DNA from: Shewanella halifaxensis HAW-EB4
GTDB lineage: Bacteria > Pseudomonadota > Gammaproteobacteria > Enterobacterales > Shewanellaceae
Direction: 5' to 3'
Length of the DNA stretch: 64,000 nt
Assembly: GCF_000019185.1 (NCBI RefSeq)
Contig: NC_010334.1
Location: 806,001-870,000 of the forward strand
Shown: positions 27,547-35,269 of the stretch, piece by piece
How the letters are laid out: each line of letters opens with the position of its first letter
Numbering within the stretch: position 1 is the stretch's first letter
The notes under the pieces: generated by a model
Database searches by the model: none
Seen by the model: only the letters and a program-made list of their open reading frames with translations
What the model was told of the DNA's origin: nothing
Translations under genes and position numbers: made by a program

Positions 27547-27548
27547 CA

Positions 27549-27762
27549 AGAAGGTTCTAGGAAAAGCAGGTCCTAGGTACTAGCAAAGGCAAAGACGGAA
27601 AAGCTAAGACGATAAAAGCAGAACGGCCTGCGGCCTAGCGAACGCTTCGCTCAACGATAACGGAACGCTTCGCTTACGGAAAAGCGACAATCAGGACGCA
27701 GTCCGCTCTAGCAGTGAGCTTGCGAACGTCCTAGTAGCCCGAAGGGCGTCCTCGAACCTTCT
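27549..27762. mobile_element. 214-bp intergenic element with terminal inverted repeats (MITE/REP-like)
   Basis: The ends AGAAGGTTCTAGGA and, inverted, AGAAGGTTCGAGGA match at 13 of 14 positions. Inside are many smaller palindromes: AGCGAACGCTTCGCT, a second GGAACGCTTCGCT copy 17 bp on, GGCCTGCGGCC, CCCGAAGGG and GTCCTAG motifs near both ends. It contains no ORF and is more GC-rich than the flanking DNA. It starts 2 bp after the tpm stop. The layout fits a non-autonomous transposable element or complex extragenic palindromic unit. Confidence 0.65.
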
Positions 27763-27781
27763 CTCATCATCTAACCAGATC

Positions 27782-27809
27782 AAAAAAGCGACCCTAAGGT
27801 CGCTTTTTT
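27782..27809. terminator. Bidirectional rho-independent terminator
   Basis: A perfect 12-bp stem (AAAAAAGCGACC / GGTCGCTTTTTT) with a CTAA loop serves the plus-strand tpm side and the minus-strand porin. Confidence 0.85.
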
Positions 27810-27848
27810 ATGGCTTAAAATCGTTATAGAGTCTGATGACTCAATCGA

Positions 27849-28898
27849 TTAGAAGTTGTAACGTAGACCAACGGTGAATACGTTGTCATCTTTTAGGTCA
27901 AATTTGTTACCAGCAACTTTATGGTCGCCTTCGTACATAGCATAGTGGCCATATACCATAGTTGACTTAGAGATCTTGTAGTCAGCACCGACAGTGATCA
28001 CTTGAACGTTGATATCAGTACCAATTACTTTGCTGCCATCAACTTTTGGTACAGAGTTTTGGTAGTACTTACCGAAACCGCCTTCGTCCATGCCGTATTC
28101 AGCTTTTAGGTTAACGCCGTTTAGGTTGTAAGCAACGTTGACGAAGTAAGAGTTACCTTCTTGATCAGTTGTTTGGCTTTCAGTGTTCTGGAATAGACCA
28201 CCTACTTTGAAGTCACCTAACTTAACTTGAGCTACACCACGGTATGCATCGATACCTTTGATAGTGTTATAAGCTGCTGCAACGTAGTAGTTCTGCTCTT
28301 TAAGTTTCTTGTCACCGATAGTTGCACTTAGTGCATACTGTGCGTCATAAGAGGCAACTGCATCTTTATCATCAGCATCGATGTAGTTGTCTTCCATTAG
28401 GTAAGTCGCGTTCAATGTTACTAGACCAGCAATCTTTGGTGAGTAGTACCAGATACCATCAGCAACACGGTCTTGGCCAGCAACTAGACGGTCGATATCG
28501 GCGTTTGTGTTACCAAAGATATCAACGCCGCCTTCAGACTGCTTGAATACGTGATCGTTACGACCTACAAGTACGGTACCTGCTTGAGACTTAAGACCTA
28601 GGTAAGTATTACGTGCTTTAAAAGTTTCACCAGAGTTAGTTGTGTTCTCAACTTGGAACTCCATCTGGTAAACAACGTCGATGTTGTTAGTTAGGCTTTC
28701 AGTGCCTTTAACACCAACGAAAGAGAAGTTGTTTTCGAAAACAGTACCTGATTTACCGTTTTGAGTTGTTGCACCTGTATCAGAGTTTGTTACGGCTAGA
28801 TCTAAACGGCCGTAAAAGCCAGGACCATCGGCTAGCGCGCCGAAAGAAGCTAGGGTTAAAACTGATGCCACTGATGCAGAGATTAGTGTCTTTTTCAT
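27849..28898 (-). CDS. General outer-membrane porin (paralogue 1)
   Basis: A 349-aa Gram-negative trimeric porin. A signal peptide (MKKTLISASVASVLTLASFGALA) precedes mature DGPGFYGRLDLAVTNSD, the typical first strand. The constriction-loop region 'ARNTYLGLKSQAGTVLVGRND' and the closing strand VFTVGLRYNF with terminal Phe are classical for OmpC/OmpU-like 16-strand barrels. It is closely related to the porin encoded 0.6 kb upstream. The 5' region to 29463 has no gene and should hold a long promoter/leader. A strong terminator follows the stop. Ion selectivity cannot be read from sequence. Confidence 0.93.
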   Translation of the reverse strand: MKKTLISASVASVLTLASFGALADGPGFYGRLDLAVTNSDTGATTQNGKSGTVFENNFSFVGVKGTESLTNNIDVVYQMEFQVENTTNSGETFKARNTYLGLKSQAGTVLVGRNDHVFKQSEGGVDIFGNTNADIDRLVAGQDRVADGIWYYSPKIAGLVTLNATYLMEDNYIDADDKDAVASYDAQYALSATIGDKKLKEQNYYVAAAYNTIKGIDAYRGVAQVKLGDFKVGGLFQNTESQTTDQEGNSYFVNVAYNLNGVNLKAEYGMDEGGFGKYYQNSVPKVDGSKVIGTDINVQVITVGADYKISKSTMVYGHYAMYEGDHKVAGNKFDLKDDNVFTVGLRYNF

Positions 28899-29463
28899 AT
28901 CATTTGCTCCCAGAACCTAAGTTCCTATTCGTTTCTTATGGTTTATTGCATAAACTTTTGTTTTTGCTACAAGCATCCTAGCTCACAACAATTGTGGGGC
29001 TAGATATTACAGTTTTGTGGATTTGAAATTGTGGACTAGATCATGTTTTCAATGGTCAAGCATGTAATTGCTACTTTTTTGTGATGTTTGGAGAAGTTTG
29101 GTTGTTTATTTGGTATCTTCTCTGGAAATAACTACTTAAATGTATCCCTAAAGGAGTATTTCCGCAGGTTGTAACTATAAAGTGCCCTGCTTATTTAGTA
29201 TTTACTAAGGCTGTAAATGGCTTGTTTCTGCGCTTATACTGCTGTTGAAAAATTAGCCGGTGACGGTTATAAGGCGAAAATGAGAGAGAAGAGGGTAAAT
29301 GTTGTGTTTTTGTTGTAAAAGCCTTGTGTGTTGGCGAGTTGCTCATGCCGAAAATTAAATCATCTATAAAATTGCCGCCTTCAACATTGAGCATTATTAA
29401 AAGTCGTACTTTGGCATTTAATTTTTTTTGGGGGGGAGTCTTGATTTTAGACGAACCACAAAA
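28899..29463. other. Non-coding gap between the two porin genes
   Basis: 565 bp with low-complexity AT-rich stretches and no convincing gene; a 67-codon minus-strand frame at 29191-29394 has no family-like features. It should contain the promoter of the downstream porin gene. Confidence 0.4.
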
Positions 29464-29465
29464 TT

Positions 29466-29490
29466 AAAAAAGGCAGCTAGTGCTGCCTTT
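29466..29490 (-). terminator. Rho-independent terminator of porin 2
   Basis: AAAGGCAGC / GCTGCCTTT stem with a TAGT loop; on the minus strand it is followed by a T-rich run. It lies 44 bp after the porin stop. Confidence 0.8.
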
Positions 29491-29533
29491 AAAGTCTATT
29501 TGTTAAAGCTTATTTAACTTTCTAACCAATAGA

Positions 29534-30595
29534 TTAGAAGTCGAAGCGCATACCAACAGTGAAGATATCATCACTTAGATCTTGCGTTGCACCAGCTAGT
29601 TTTATGTCGCCATCGTACTTAGTGTAGTGACCATATACTAAGGTATTTTTGCTTAGACGGTAGTCAGCACCCACGCTGAACTGCTGTAGATCGACATCGC
29701 TAACATTTTCTAGTGTGGCACCGTCAACGCTACCGACATAGCGGCTAACATACTTACCTAAGCCAGAGTCGTCACTACCGTACATAGCTTTAAGCTTTAG
29801 GTCACCCATAACGTATGCAGCGTTTACGAAGTAAGTGTCACCTTCAAGGTTGGCGTACTTGCTGTCAACGTGCTCACTGTTTTGGTAGAAACCACCTAGA
29901 ATAACCTGGCCAAGTTTAACTTGAGCCACGCCGCGGTAAGCCTTAACGTTATCTATGCTGTCGTTATATGCAGCTGCAACATAGTAGTTCTGGGCTTTTA
30001 AGCCCTTATCACCAATCGTTGCACTTAGGGCATACATGTTGTCGGTGTCAACTTTCTTGCCGTCAACTTCTTGAGCATAGTTATCGTCCATTAAATACGT
30101 AGCATTTAATGTCACTAGGCCGGCAATTTTTGGCGAGTAGTAAGTGAAACCATCGGCGTTACGAGATTGACCTGCAGCGAATAGGTCGATATCTGAGTTA
30201 GTGTTACCGAAAATATCGAAACCACCTTCAGAAGCTTTAAATACGGTGTCGTTACGACCCACTAGGATAGTACCTGCAGTAGCAGACTTAAGGCCTAGGA
30301 AGGTGTTACGAGCAGAGAAAGTGTTGCCTGAGTTATCGAAGTTGTTTACACCAAACTCCATCTGATAAACCACTTCAAGCTCGCTGTTGATCGCTTCAGT
30401 ACCTTTCACACCCAACCATGAGAAGTTGTTCTCAATAACAGTACCTGACTTTTGGTTTTGCGTTGCAATGCCCATGTCAGAGTTAGTGATGGCAAGATCG
30501 GCACGGCCATAGAAATTGGGGCCATCAGCTAGTGCTGTAAAAGAGGTGGCGGCTAGTGCTGAAATAATGGTGGCAGACAGAACAGTTTTTTTCAT
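29534..30595 (-). CDS. General outer-membrane porin (paralogue 2)
   Basis: A 353-aa trimeric porin from the ATG at 30595, with AGGAAG 7 bp upstream; the open frame continues 61 codons further but that part is not a signal peptide. The signal peptide (MKKTVLSATIISALAATSFTALA) leads to DGPNFYGRADLAITNSD. It shares most of its strands with the neighbouring porin, for example 'KSGTVIENNFSWLGVKGTE', 'ARNTFLGLKSATAGTILVGRND' and DIFGNTNSDID, and ends in VGMRFDF. The two differ mainly in loops. Tandem duplication followed by divergence is the simple explanation; separate terminators suggest separate regulation. Confidence 0.93.
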   Translation of the reverse strand: MKKTVLSATIISALAATSFTALADGPNFYGRADLAITNSDMGIATQNQKSGTVIENNFSWLGVKGTEAINSELEVVYQMEFGVNNFDNSGNTFSARNTFLGLKSATAGTILVGRNDTVFKASEGGFDIFGNTNSDIDLFAAGQSRNADGFTYYSPKIAGLVTLNATYLMDDNYAQEVDGKKVDTDNMYALSATIGDKGLKAQNYYVAAAYNDSIDNVKAYRGVAQVKLGQVILGGFYQNSEHVDSKYANLEGDTYFVNAAYVMGDLKLKAMYGSDDSGLGKYVSRYVGSVDGATLENVSDVDLQQFSVGADYRLSKNTLVYGHYTKYDGDIKLAGATQDLSDDIFTVGMRFDF

Positions 30596-30977
30596 TTTTA
30601 TCTTCCTGTAGCGAATTGCTATTTGAGTTTGCAGGCTATCAATAATCGTTAGCCCTATATCGTGGGCCAACAAGAGTGAAGCTGTATTTGTCGGGGTGGA
30701 TTCTTGCACGGAATGAGATTTTTTGTTTGTGATGTCTATCACGTTTACTGGAAAATGCGTGATATTGGTCGTATGCATTTACCGCTATTAAACAATAGCT
30801 TGCATGCAAATTAACGCTTGATACAAGTCAGGTGTCTAACGCGTGCTTTCATTTAGAATCGTTCACAAATGTTTCAGTGGTGCGGTATAATTTTTTAGAG
30901 TTTTGCCAGCTTTTAAGATAAAATCTATACGCGGTTTCGCTTTCTATATTTTTGACTTTTTTACATAGAGTATCATT

Positions 30978-31799
30978 TTGAATAATCACACCTTGTCAGA
31001 CGCTTACTTGAATCGCTTCGCAGGTATCGGTCGTTTATATGGCCAACACGCTTTAAGCTTTTTTGCACAGGCCCATGTGGTCGTTGTTGGGATCGGCGGT
31101 GTTGGCACCTGGGTGGCGGAGTCTTTGGCAAGAAGTGGTATCGGACAGATCACCCTCATCGATCTGGACGATATCTGTGTGACTAACACCAACAGGCAAG
31201 CTCACGCGTTAAAAGACACCATCGGCGAGTCTAAGGTCGAGGTGATGGCGCAGCGCCTAAAACAAATTAACCCTGAGTGTATCGTTAATGAGGTAGAAGA
31301 CTTCATTACCCCTGAAAACTTATCTGAATATTTTCAGGGGAAAAAACAGGGCGGTAGCATAGATTACGTGGTGGACTGTATCGATGCAGTTAAGGCCAAG
31401 ACAGCTTTAATTGCCTGGTGTAAGCGTCAAAAGCTACCCATTATTACCGTGGGTGGGGCTGGCGGCCAGATGGACCCGACTCAAGTTCAGGTTGCTGATT
31501 TAGCTAAGACTTATCAGGACCCTTTATTGGCAAAAGTGCGTAACCAATTAAGACGTGAATATAACTTCTCTAAGAATGTGGCTCGCCGCTTTTCAATCGA
31601 GGCGGTATTCTCCACTGAGCAGCTGGTTTACCCACAAGCCGATGGCACTGTATGCAGTACCAAGGCAACGGCTGAAGGCAGTATGAGAATGGATTGCGCC
31701 TCTGGCTTTGGAGCCGTCACCGTAGTGACAGGAACCTTTGGCTTTGTTGCGACGAGTCGGGTACTGACCAAGCTTGCTGCTAAGGCGAACGCTAAATAA
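30978..31799 (+). CDS. tcdA: tRNA threonylcarbamoyladenosine dehydratase
   Basis: A 273-aa E1-like enzyme that cyclises t6A37 of tRNAs with ATP (TcdA/CsdL/YgdL). The start LSDAYLNRFAGIGRLYG, the ATP-binding glycine motif 'VVVGIGGVGTWVAESLARSG' (about 35-54), the DLDDICVTNTNRQ motif with the conserved Asp/Asn/Arg and 'DYVVDCIDAVKAKTALI' are diagnostic. A C-terminal 'GFGAVTVVTGTFGFVATS' membrane-like helix is also typical. No ATG exists in frame near the start; TTG at 30978 is used, with a weak AGAG site, so low-efficiency initiation is likely. A terminator follows. It is divergent from the porin gene. Confidence 0.94.
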   Translation: MNNHTLSDAYLNRFAGIGRLYGQHALSFFAQAHVVVVGIGGVGTWVAESLARSGIGQITLIDLDDICVTNTNRQAHALKDTIGESKVEVMAQRLKQINPECIVNEVEDFITPENLSEYFQGKKQGGSIDYVVDCIDAVKAKTALIAWCKRQKLPIITVGGAGGQMDPTQVQVADLAKTYQDPLLAKVRNQLRREYNFSKNVARRFSIEAVFSTEQLVYPQADGTVCSTKATAEGSMRMDCASGFGAVTVVTGTFGFVATSRVLTKLAAKANAK

Positions 31800-31844
31800 A
31801 AGGCGTTAATTGACAGAAATTAGAACAACAGCTCTGTATTGCAG

Positions 31845-31869
31845 AGGCGTCCATAGGACGCCTTTTTTA
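31845..31869 (+). terminator. Rho-independent terminator of tcdA
   Basis: AGGCGTCC / GGACGCCT stem, ATA loop, then T6. Confidence 0.85.
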
Positions 31870-31987
31870 TTTTCTGTTTATTTTCTATCGCCTTAAACTC
31901 GCTAAATTAACACTATATCAGTGTGAATATTGGCACTATTTTTGCTTTTATCTGGGCAGGAACAGATTTCTGACACTGGGTACGGGT

Positions 31988-32605
31988 ATGCAAAAAGTGG
32001 CTTTAAAACTATCTTCTTTTAAAATGATGTCGGTAAAAAAAATGATTTTTACAGCAATGCTATGGCTTGCACTGGCGTGTGCTGCACTATTATTTGCCCC
32101 TAAAGCTTTGTTGACCTCATTAAGCCTTAATGACTTTTCTCAACAGCATGCACACTTTATTGGTTTAGGTTTAATCATTGGTGCTGCCTTTTTATTGACA
32201 CAGATTTTAAATTATTTCCTAGATGAGGCGATTAGCCACTTAAGTGATAAGCGTTCCATTGAAATTATTGAGGAAAAAGTAAAGCTGCTCGATCCGACGG
32301 AGAGGGCCCTATTAAGGGAGTTTTTCTTACAAGGTGAAACGATATTAACCTTACCAGAGCAAGAGACTGCCGTTAAAAGTTTATTGAAGGCAGGTATTTT
32401 GGAGCACTTAGGTAACCAGAAGCACTACGCCATCCAAGGATCGACTGCAGATTTTAAGATTTCAATGCGTGCTCGCGTTCACCTTAATCGTCAAGTTTTG
32501 CGTTTTCCAGTAGGAGAGCCAAGCCCTGAAGATATGAAGAACTTGATTAAGGCTAGGCCACATTTCGTCAACAGCTTTGTCACTCCGCGAAAGCATGCCG
32601 CTTAA
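31988..32605 (+). CDS. Inner-membrane protein resembling the superinfection-exclusion B (SieB) family
   Basis: A 205-aa protein with two N-terminal membrane helices (about 20-40 and 55-75), then a soluble part with 'LLDPTERALLREFFLQGETILTL' and 'AVKSLLKAGILEHLG', which looks like a small winged-helix-like segment. This two-helix plus 'DPxExxxLREF' layout matches my recollection of SieB-domain proteins found in many proteobacterial chromosomes; I cannot verify it here. A phage-defence role should not be assumed. Three in-frame ATGs occur near the start (31988, 32024 and 32027); none has a strong Shine-Dalgarno. It stands alone. Confidence 0.55.
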   Translation: MQKVALKLSSFKMMSVKKMIFTAMLWLALACAALLFAPKALLTSLSLNDFSQQHAHFIGLGLIIGAAFLLTQILNYFLDEAISHLSDKRSIEIIEEKVKLLDPTERALLREFFLQGETILTLPEQETAVKSLLKAGILEHLGNQKHYAIQGSTADFKISMRARVHLNRQVLRFPVGEPSPEDMKNLIKARPHFVNSFVTPRKHAA

Positions 32606-32649
32606 TATGCAATTAGCCATCACAGCGTAAATACATACGAAATTTAGAC

Positions 32650-32674
32650 AAAAAAATGGGGGCACATAGCCCCC
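32650..32674 (-). terminator. Rho-independent terminator of the small membrane-protein gene
   Basis: GGGGGC / GCCCCC stem with a 5-nt loop; on the minus strand it is followed by A then T7. It begins 24 bp after the stop of the 44-aa gene. Confidence 0.8.
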
Positions 32675-32697
32675 TGCATTAGTATTAATATCGAAAA

Positions 32698-32832
32698 TTA
32701 ATTCTCGGGATCCGCAGACATGGTATAGAACATCCACATTAGATACGAGATGATGCCAATCGTACTGAAGATAACAATCATTGAAAGTAACCCTATTGGA
32801 TTGCCAAACATCAAATCTAACCAGAATGCCAT
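32698..32832 (-). CDS. 44-aa single-span membrane protein (DUF3149 type)
   Basis: Reading the minus strand from 32832 gives MAFWLDLMFGNPIGLLS, then a hydrophobic helix IVIFSTIGIISYLMWMF and a short polar end YTMSADPEN. The ATG is preceded by GAGG at a 9-bp spacing and the stop is followed by a strong terminator, so this is a complete transcription unit. The start 'FWxDLMFGNPIGLLS' and size fit the DUF3149 family of tiny gammaproteobacterial inner-membrane proteins as I recall it. Function is unknown. The gene is below the usual ORF length cut-off and is easily missed. Confidence 0.8.
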   Translation of the reverse strand: MAFWLDLMFGNPIGLLSMIVIFSTIGIISYLMWMFYTMSADPEN

Positions 32833-33171
32833 TTGCGAAATCCTCTTTCTTTTTAATTCCAGTTAACCATACACTTCAGTGGCTGTGTATTTTTTGATCT
32901 TAGTCAAAAACGGTTTAAGTTGTTAAATAAATGAGTGGTTATTGCTAATGGGTGTGCTGTAAATCATGTTTTGCTAATTCTGCGTAGGCAGCGACGCTAA
33001 TCGATAGCTCATGCCTTTGTGTGTATAGTGAGCGCTTATAGACCTTTGAGTGTGAAAAACACCCAGTTGATACAAAACTCAATTCAAAGTGCTTGCCATT
33101 CATCAGCTGGTAGGTATAATTCCGTTCACTTACTGAGGTCGAGAAGATTTCTTTGAGTATTGTTGATAATG
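32833..33171. other. Non-coding gap upstream of tRNA-Leu
   Basis: 339 bp with no credible gene; a minus-strand frame (32945-33265) runs through the tRNA and is rejected. It should contain the promoters of the tRNA and of the small membrane-protein gene. Confidence 0.45.
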
Positions 33172-33255
33172 CCTGAGTGGTGGAATTGGTAGACACGTCG
33201 GATTCAAAATCCGATTTCGAAAGAAGTGACGGTTCAAGTCCGTCCTCAGGTACCA
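33172..33255 (+). tRNA. tRNA-Leu (anticodon CAA)
   Basis: The acceptor arm GCCTGAG pairs with CTCAGGT (G-T at the base) followed by A and an encoded CCA. The D-loop contains GGAATTGGTAGACAC. The anticodon arm is TCGGA-TTCAAAA-TCCGA with anticodon CAA. There is a long variable arm (class II, as in tRNA-Leu) and a T-arm ACGG-TTCAAGT-CCGT. It reads UUG codons. Confidence 0.95.
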
Positions 33256-33268
33256 TTATCAACAAAGC

Positions 33269-33293
33269 AACCTGCCATCGAGCAGGTTTTTTT
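33269..33293 (+). terminator. Rho-independent terminator of tRNA-Leu
   Basis: AACCTGC / GCAGGTT stem with a 6-nt loop followed by a T-run, 13 bp after the tRNA. Confidence 0.85.
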
Positions 33294-33439
33294 ATGCCTG
33301 TAAAATGCTTAGTTTAGCCTCTTCAGCTGTAATGGCTCAGTCCTGAGGTAATCCCCCCATTTTGAATTTAACGCCTCTGACGACACCAGCCAGAAGCTTA
33401 TAGTCTTTCAAGTCATAGGAAGTGAGCATTCCTCACTAA

Positions 33440-34378
33440 TTAAGTTGATATGTCAGATCTAGTCGGGATTAATGCAACATGCTTGTTAATTTGTGTTTCT
33501 ACTATACAAGATGTTTCTATCCCACTTCTCATATCCATATGATTAATTCTGTATTGTTTTGGTGTAAGTTTCATTAGCTCTTTAAACTTAGTGTTATAAC
33601 TCGAGATCGACGTAAACCCTACTTCTGCACAAATATAGGAAATGGAGTTGTCGGTTTTAACCAGTAACCTTGCCGATCGTCTAACTCTCTGTTCAATAAC
33701 ATATTGCCAAAAGGTAATGCTCATATTGGCATTAAAGAAGCGTGAGAAGGTACTCACTCCCATGTATATGTGGCTAGCTACCATTGCGACCGTTAGTGGT
33801 TCAGTAAGGTGTTCTTGAATATAGCTAATGCATGTATTAAGTTTATCTTCAATCTTTTTGACATGGTTTATTTCAATATGATCTTTCAGTAGGCATTTCA
33901 TCGGTTCGTGTTTGGATAATTTGTCGAGTATACCGAGAATGTTCAATATCTGAGAAAAGTCAAAGGAGTTGTCTATCAGGTTGAATACTTTACCAATTTC
34001 AGTTATTTGCTCCCCTTCATATAATAATCCATATCTGGCGTTCTCCAACATAGACTTCACCTTAGCGAACTGCTGACTGTCAATGAAGGTCAATCCCATC
34101 CCATTTAATCTGAAGTGCAGTACATCACAATCCAAAGTTTTATTACGATACGATGATTTGGTATCTAGAGAAAGTCGGAATGGGTTAAAGGGGGCAAGCA
34201 GGACAATCTGTCCAATATTAAGTCGGTAATGAGCATTAGTCAGGTGTAAAGTACATCCCGTTGTTTTGGGGCGTATTAACACATAATCAGCACCAAAAAT
34301 CATATGCTGTGTTGCGGATAATTTTTGCAAATCAAATACAACGAACTTGGGAGTATTAGAAACGATCTTTGTAGGCAT
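33440..34378 (-). CDS. AraC/XylS-family transcriptional regulator
   Basis: A 312-aa cytoplasmic regulator. The last 110 residues carry the two helix-turn-helix units of the family: 'LTVAMVASHIYMGVSTFSRFFNANM' (first HTH) and 'SISYICAEVGFTSISSYNTKFKELM' (second), then 'LTPKQYRINH', the family's closing motif. The N-terminal 190 residues have strand-rich text ('GCTLHLTNAHYRLNIGQIVLLAP') that fits a cupin-like ligand domain. It is the only regulator in the arginine/carbamoyl-phosphate island and sits at its downstream end, on the same strand. A 39-bp element with paired half-sites occurs three times in the island and is its best candidate target. The ligand may be arginine or a related amino acid (inference). 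Confidence 0.88.
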   Translation of the reverse strand: MPTKIVSNTPKFVVFDLQKLSATQHMIFGADYVLIRPKTTGCTLHLTNAHYRLNIGQIVLLAPFNPFRLSLDTKSSYRNKTLDCDVLHFRLNGMGLTFIDSQQFAKVKSMLENARYGLLYEGEQITEIGKVFNLIDNSFDFSQILNILGILDKLSKHEPMKCLLKDHIEINHVKKIEDKLNTCISYIQEHLTEPLTVAMVASHIYMGVSTFSRFFNANMSITFWQYVIEQRVRRSARLLVKTDNSISYICAEVGFTSISSYNTKFKELMKLTPKQYRINHMDMRSGIETSCIVETQINKHVALIPTRSDIST

Positions 34379-34747
34379 AAATGCTTATCTCATCAATTCA
34401 AAAAAATTACCGTAGCTAAAGTTATGTATTAATATTGAATTTGTGACATTAGCACTGCCTGCATTTAATTAATACGGGGGAAGATCAAGCTTTGCTGGGA
34501 AAGTTTAGAAGTGGCAAAGAGAATTTGTTGGAAATCGTTTGATTACTTCGACGAAGTTTACTAACTGGTTCTATCTATTTTCTTTCTTTTGGTGCCAGTT
34601 GCTTATATTGGTTGCCCATTTCAGTGGTGACCTTGGCGGATTGTGTGAGAGCCTGAGGCTTATAAGCAACTGACTCTTCAAGCTAGTCCCTGTGTGTTGG
34701 TTAGTATTGAAAACTATAGACTCGCCCTTGGGTGTCGACCCAAATAA
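34379..34747. other. Non-coding gap upstream of the AraC-type regulator
   Basis: About 370 bp without a gene; it should hold the regulator's promoter. I found no good copy of the island's 39-bp element here. Confidence 0.4.
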
Positions 34748-34775
34748 AAGGCCACGATATAGAAATCGCGGCCTT
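34748..34775 (-). terminator. Terminator of the pyrBI unit
   Basis: AAGGCC-A-CGAT / ATCG-C-GGCCTT stem (one mismatch, 6-nt loop); on the minus strand it is followed by TTATTT. It lies about 35 bp past the pyrI stop. Confidence 0.75.
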
Positions 34776-34810
34776 CATTTGATAAGTGATAAAGGCTGAT
34801 TGATTAGCTA

Positions 34811-35269
34811 TTAGCGCAGCTCTTGAAAGGATGTAGCTGTAAATGATTTTTCACAGTAGTGACATTTTAGCTTCACTGCAACGGGCTCTTGCCTGATGCT
34901 AAAGCGACTATCAACAGGTTCGTTATGGCAAATACAGTTACTATTAGGGCAGGTTAATACACCTGATATTTGTTCAGGTAATGCCAGCTTAAACTTTTTA
35001 ACAACTTCGAAGTTTTCGATCACGTTAATGGTGGCCTGTGGCGCGAATAGAGATAGCTGATTAGCCTCCTTTTGATCAAATACTGTATTTTCTATCTTGA
35101 TCAAATCTTTGTTTCCACCACTATAAGTCGGTAAATTCAAGCCTATTGTAACGCGTTGTAGCCCTTTACTGAGTTCAAAAAATTTCAATATTTTGATACC
35201 TTGGCCGGATGAAATATGATCGATTACAGTACCTTGTTCAATAGCTTCTACCTTGAGATGTTTTTTCAT
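34811..35269 (-). CDS. pyrI: Aspartate carbamoyltransferase regulatory chain
   Basis: A 152-aa regulatory subunit that binds CTP/ATP and assembles with PyrB into the allosteric E. coli-type holoenzyme. The N-terminal allosteric domain begins KKHLKVEAIEQGTVIDHI, typical of PyrI. The zinc-binding C-terminal domain has the four expected cysteines, in CPNSNC (C-x4-C) and CHYC (C-x2-C). The ATG at 35269 overlaps the pyrB TGA by one base (TGATG), so translation is coupled; a GTG one codon earlier is the alternative. Presence of PyrI means this ATCase is feedback-regulated. Confidence 0.96.
   Translation of the reverse strand: MKKHLKVEAIEQGTVIDHISSGQGIKILKFFELSKGLQRVTIGLNLPTYSGGNKDLIKIENTVFDQKEANQLSLFAPQATINVIENFEVVKKFKLALPEQISGVLTCPNSNCICHNEPVDSRFSIRQEPVAVKLKCHYCEKSFTATSFQELR

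Noticed and set aside
29191..29394. 67-codon minus-strand ORF between the porins
   Set aside because: No start signal, no recognisable motif and AT-driven composition; treated as non-coding.
31988..32605. Phage-defence gene call for the SieB-like protein
   Set aside because: The resemblance is to a widespread chromosomal membrane-protein family and nothing around it suggests a defence island.
32945..33265. 106-codon minus-strand ORF
   Set aside because: Runs antisense through the tRNA-Leu gene.
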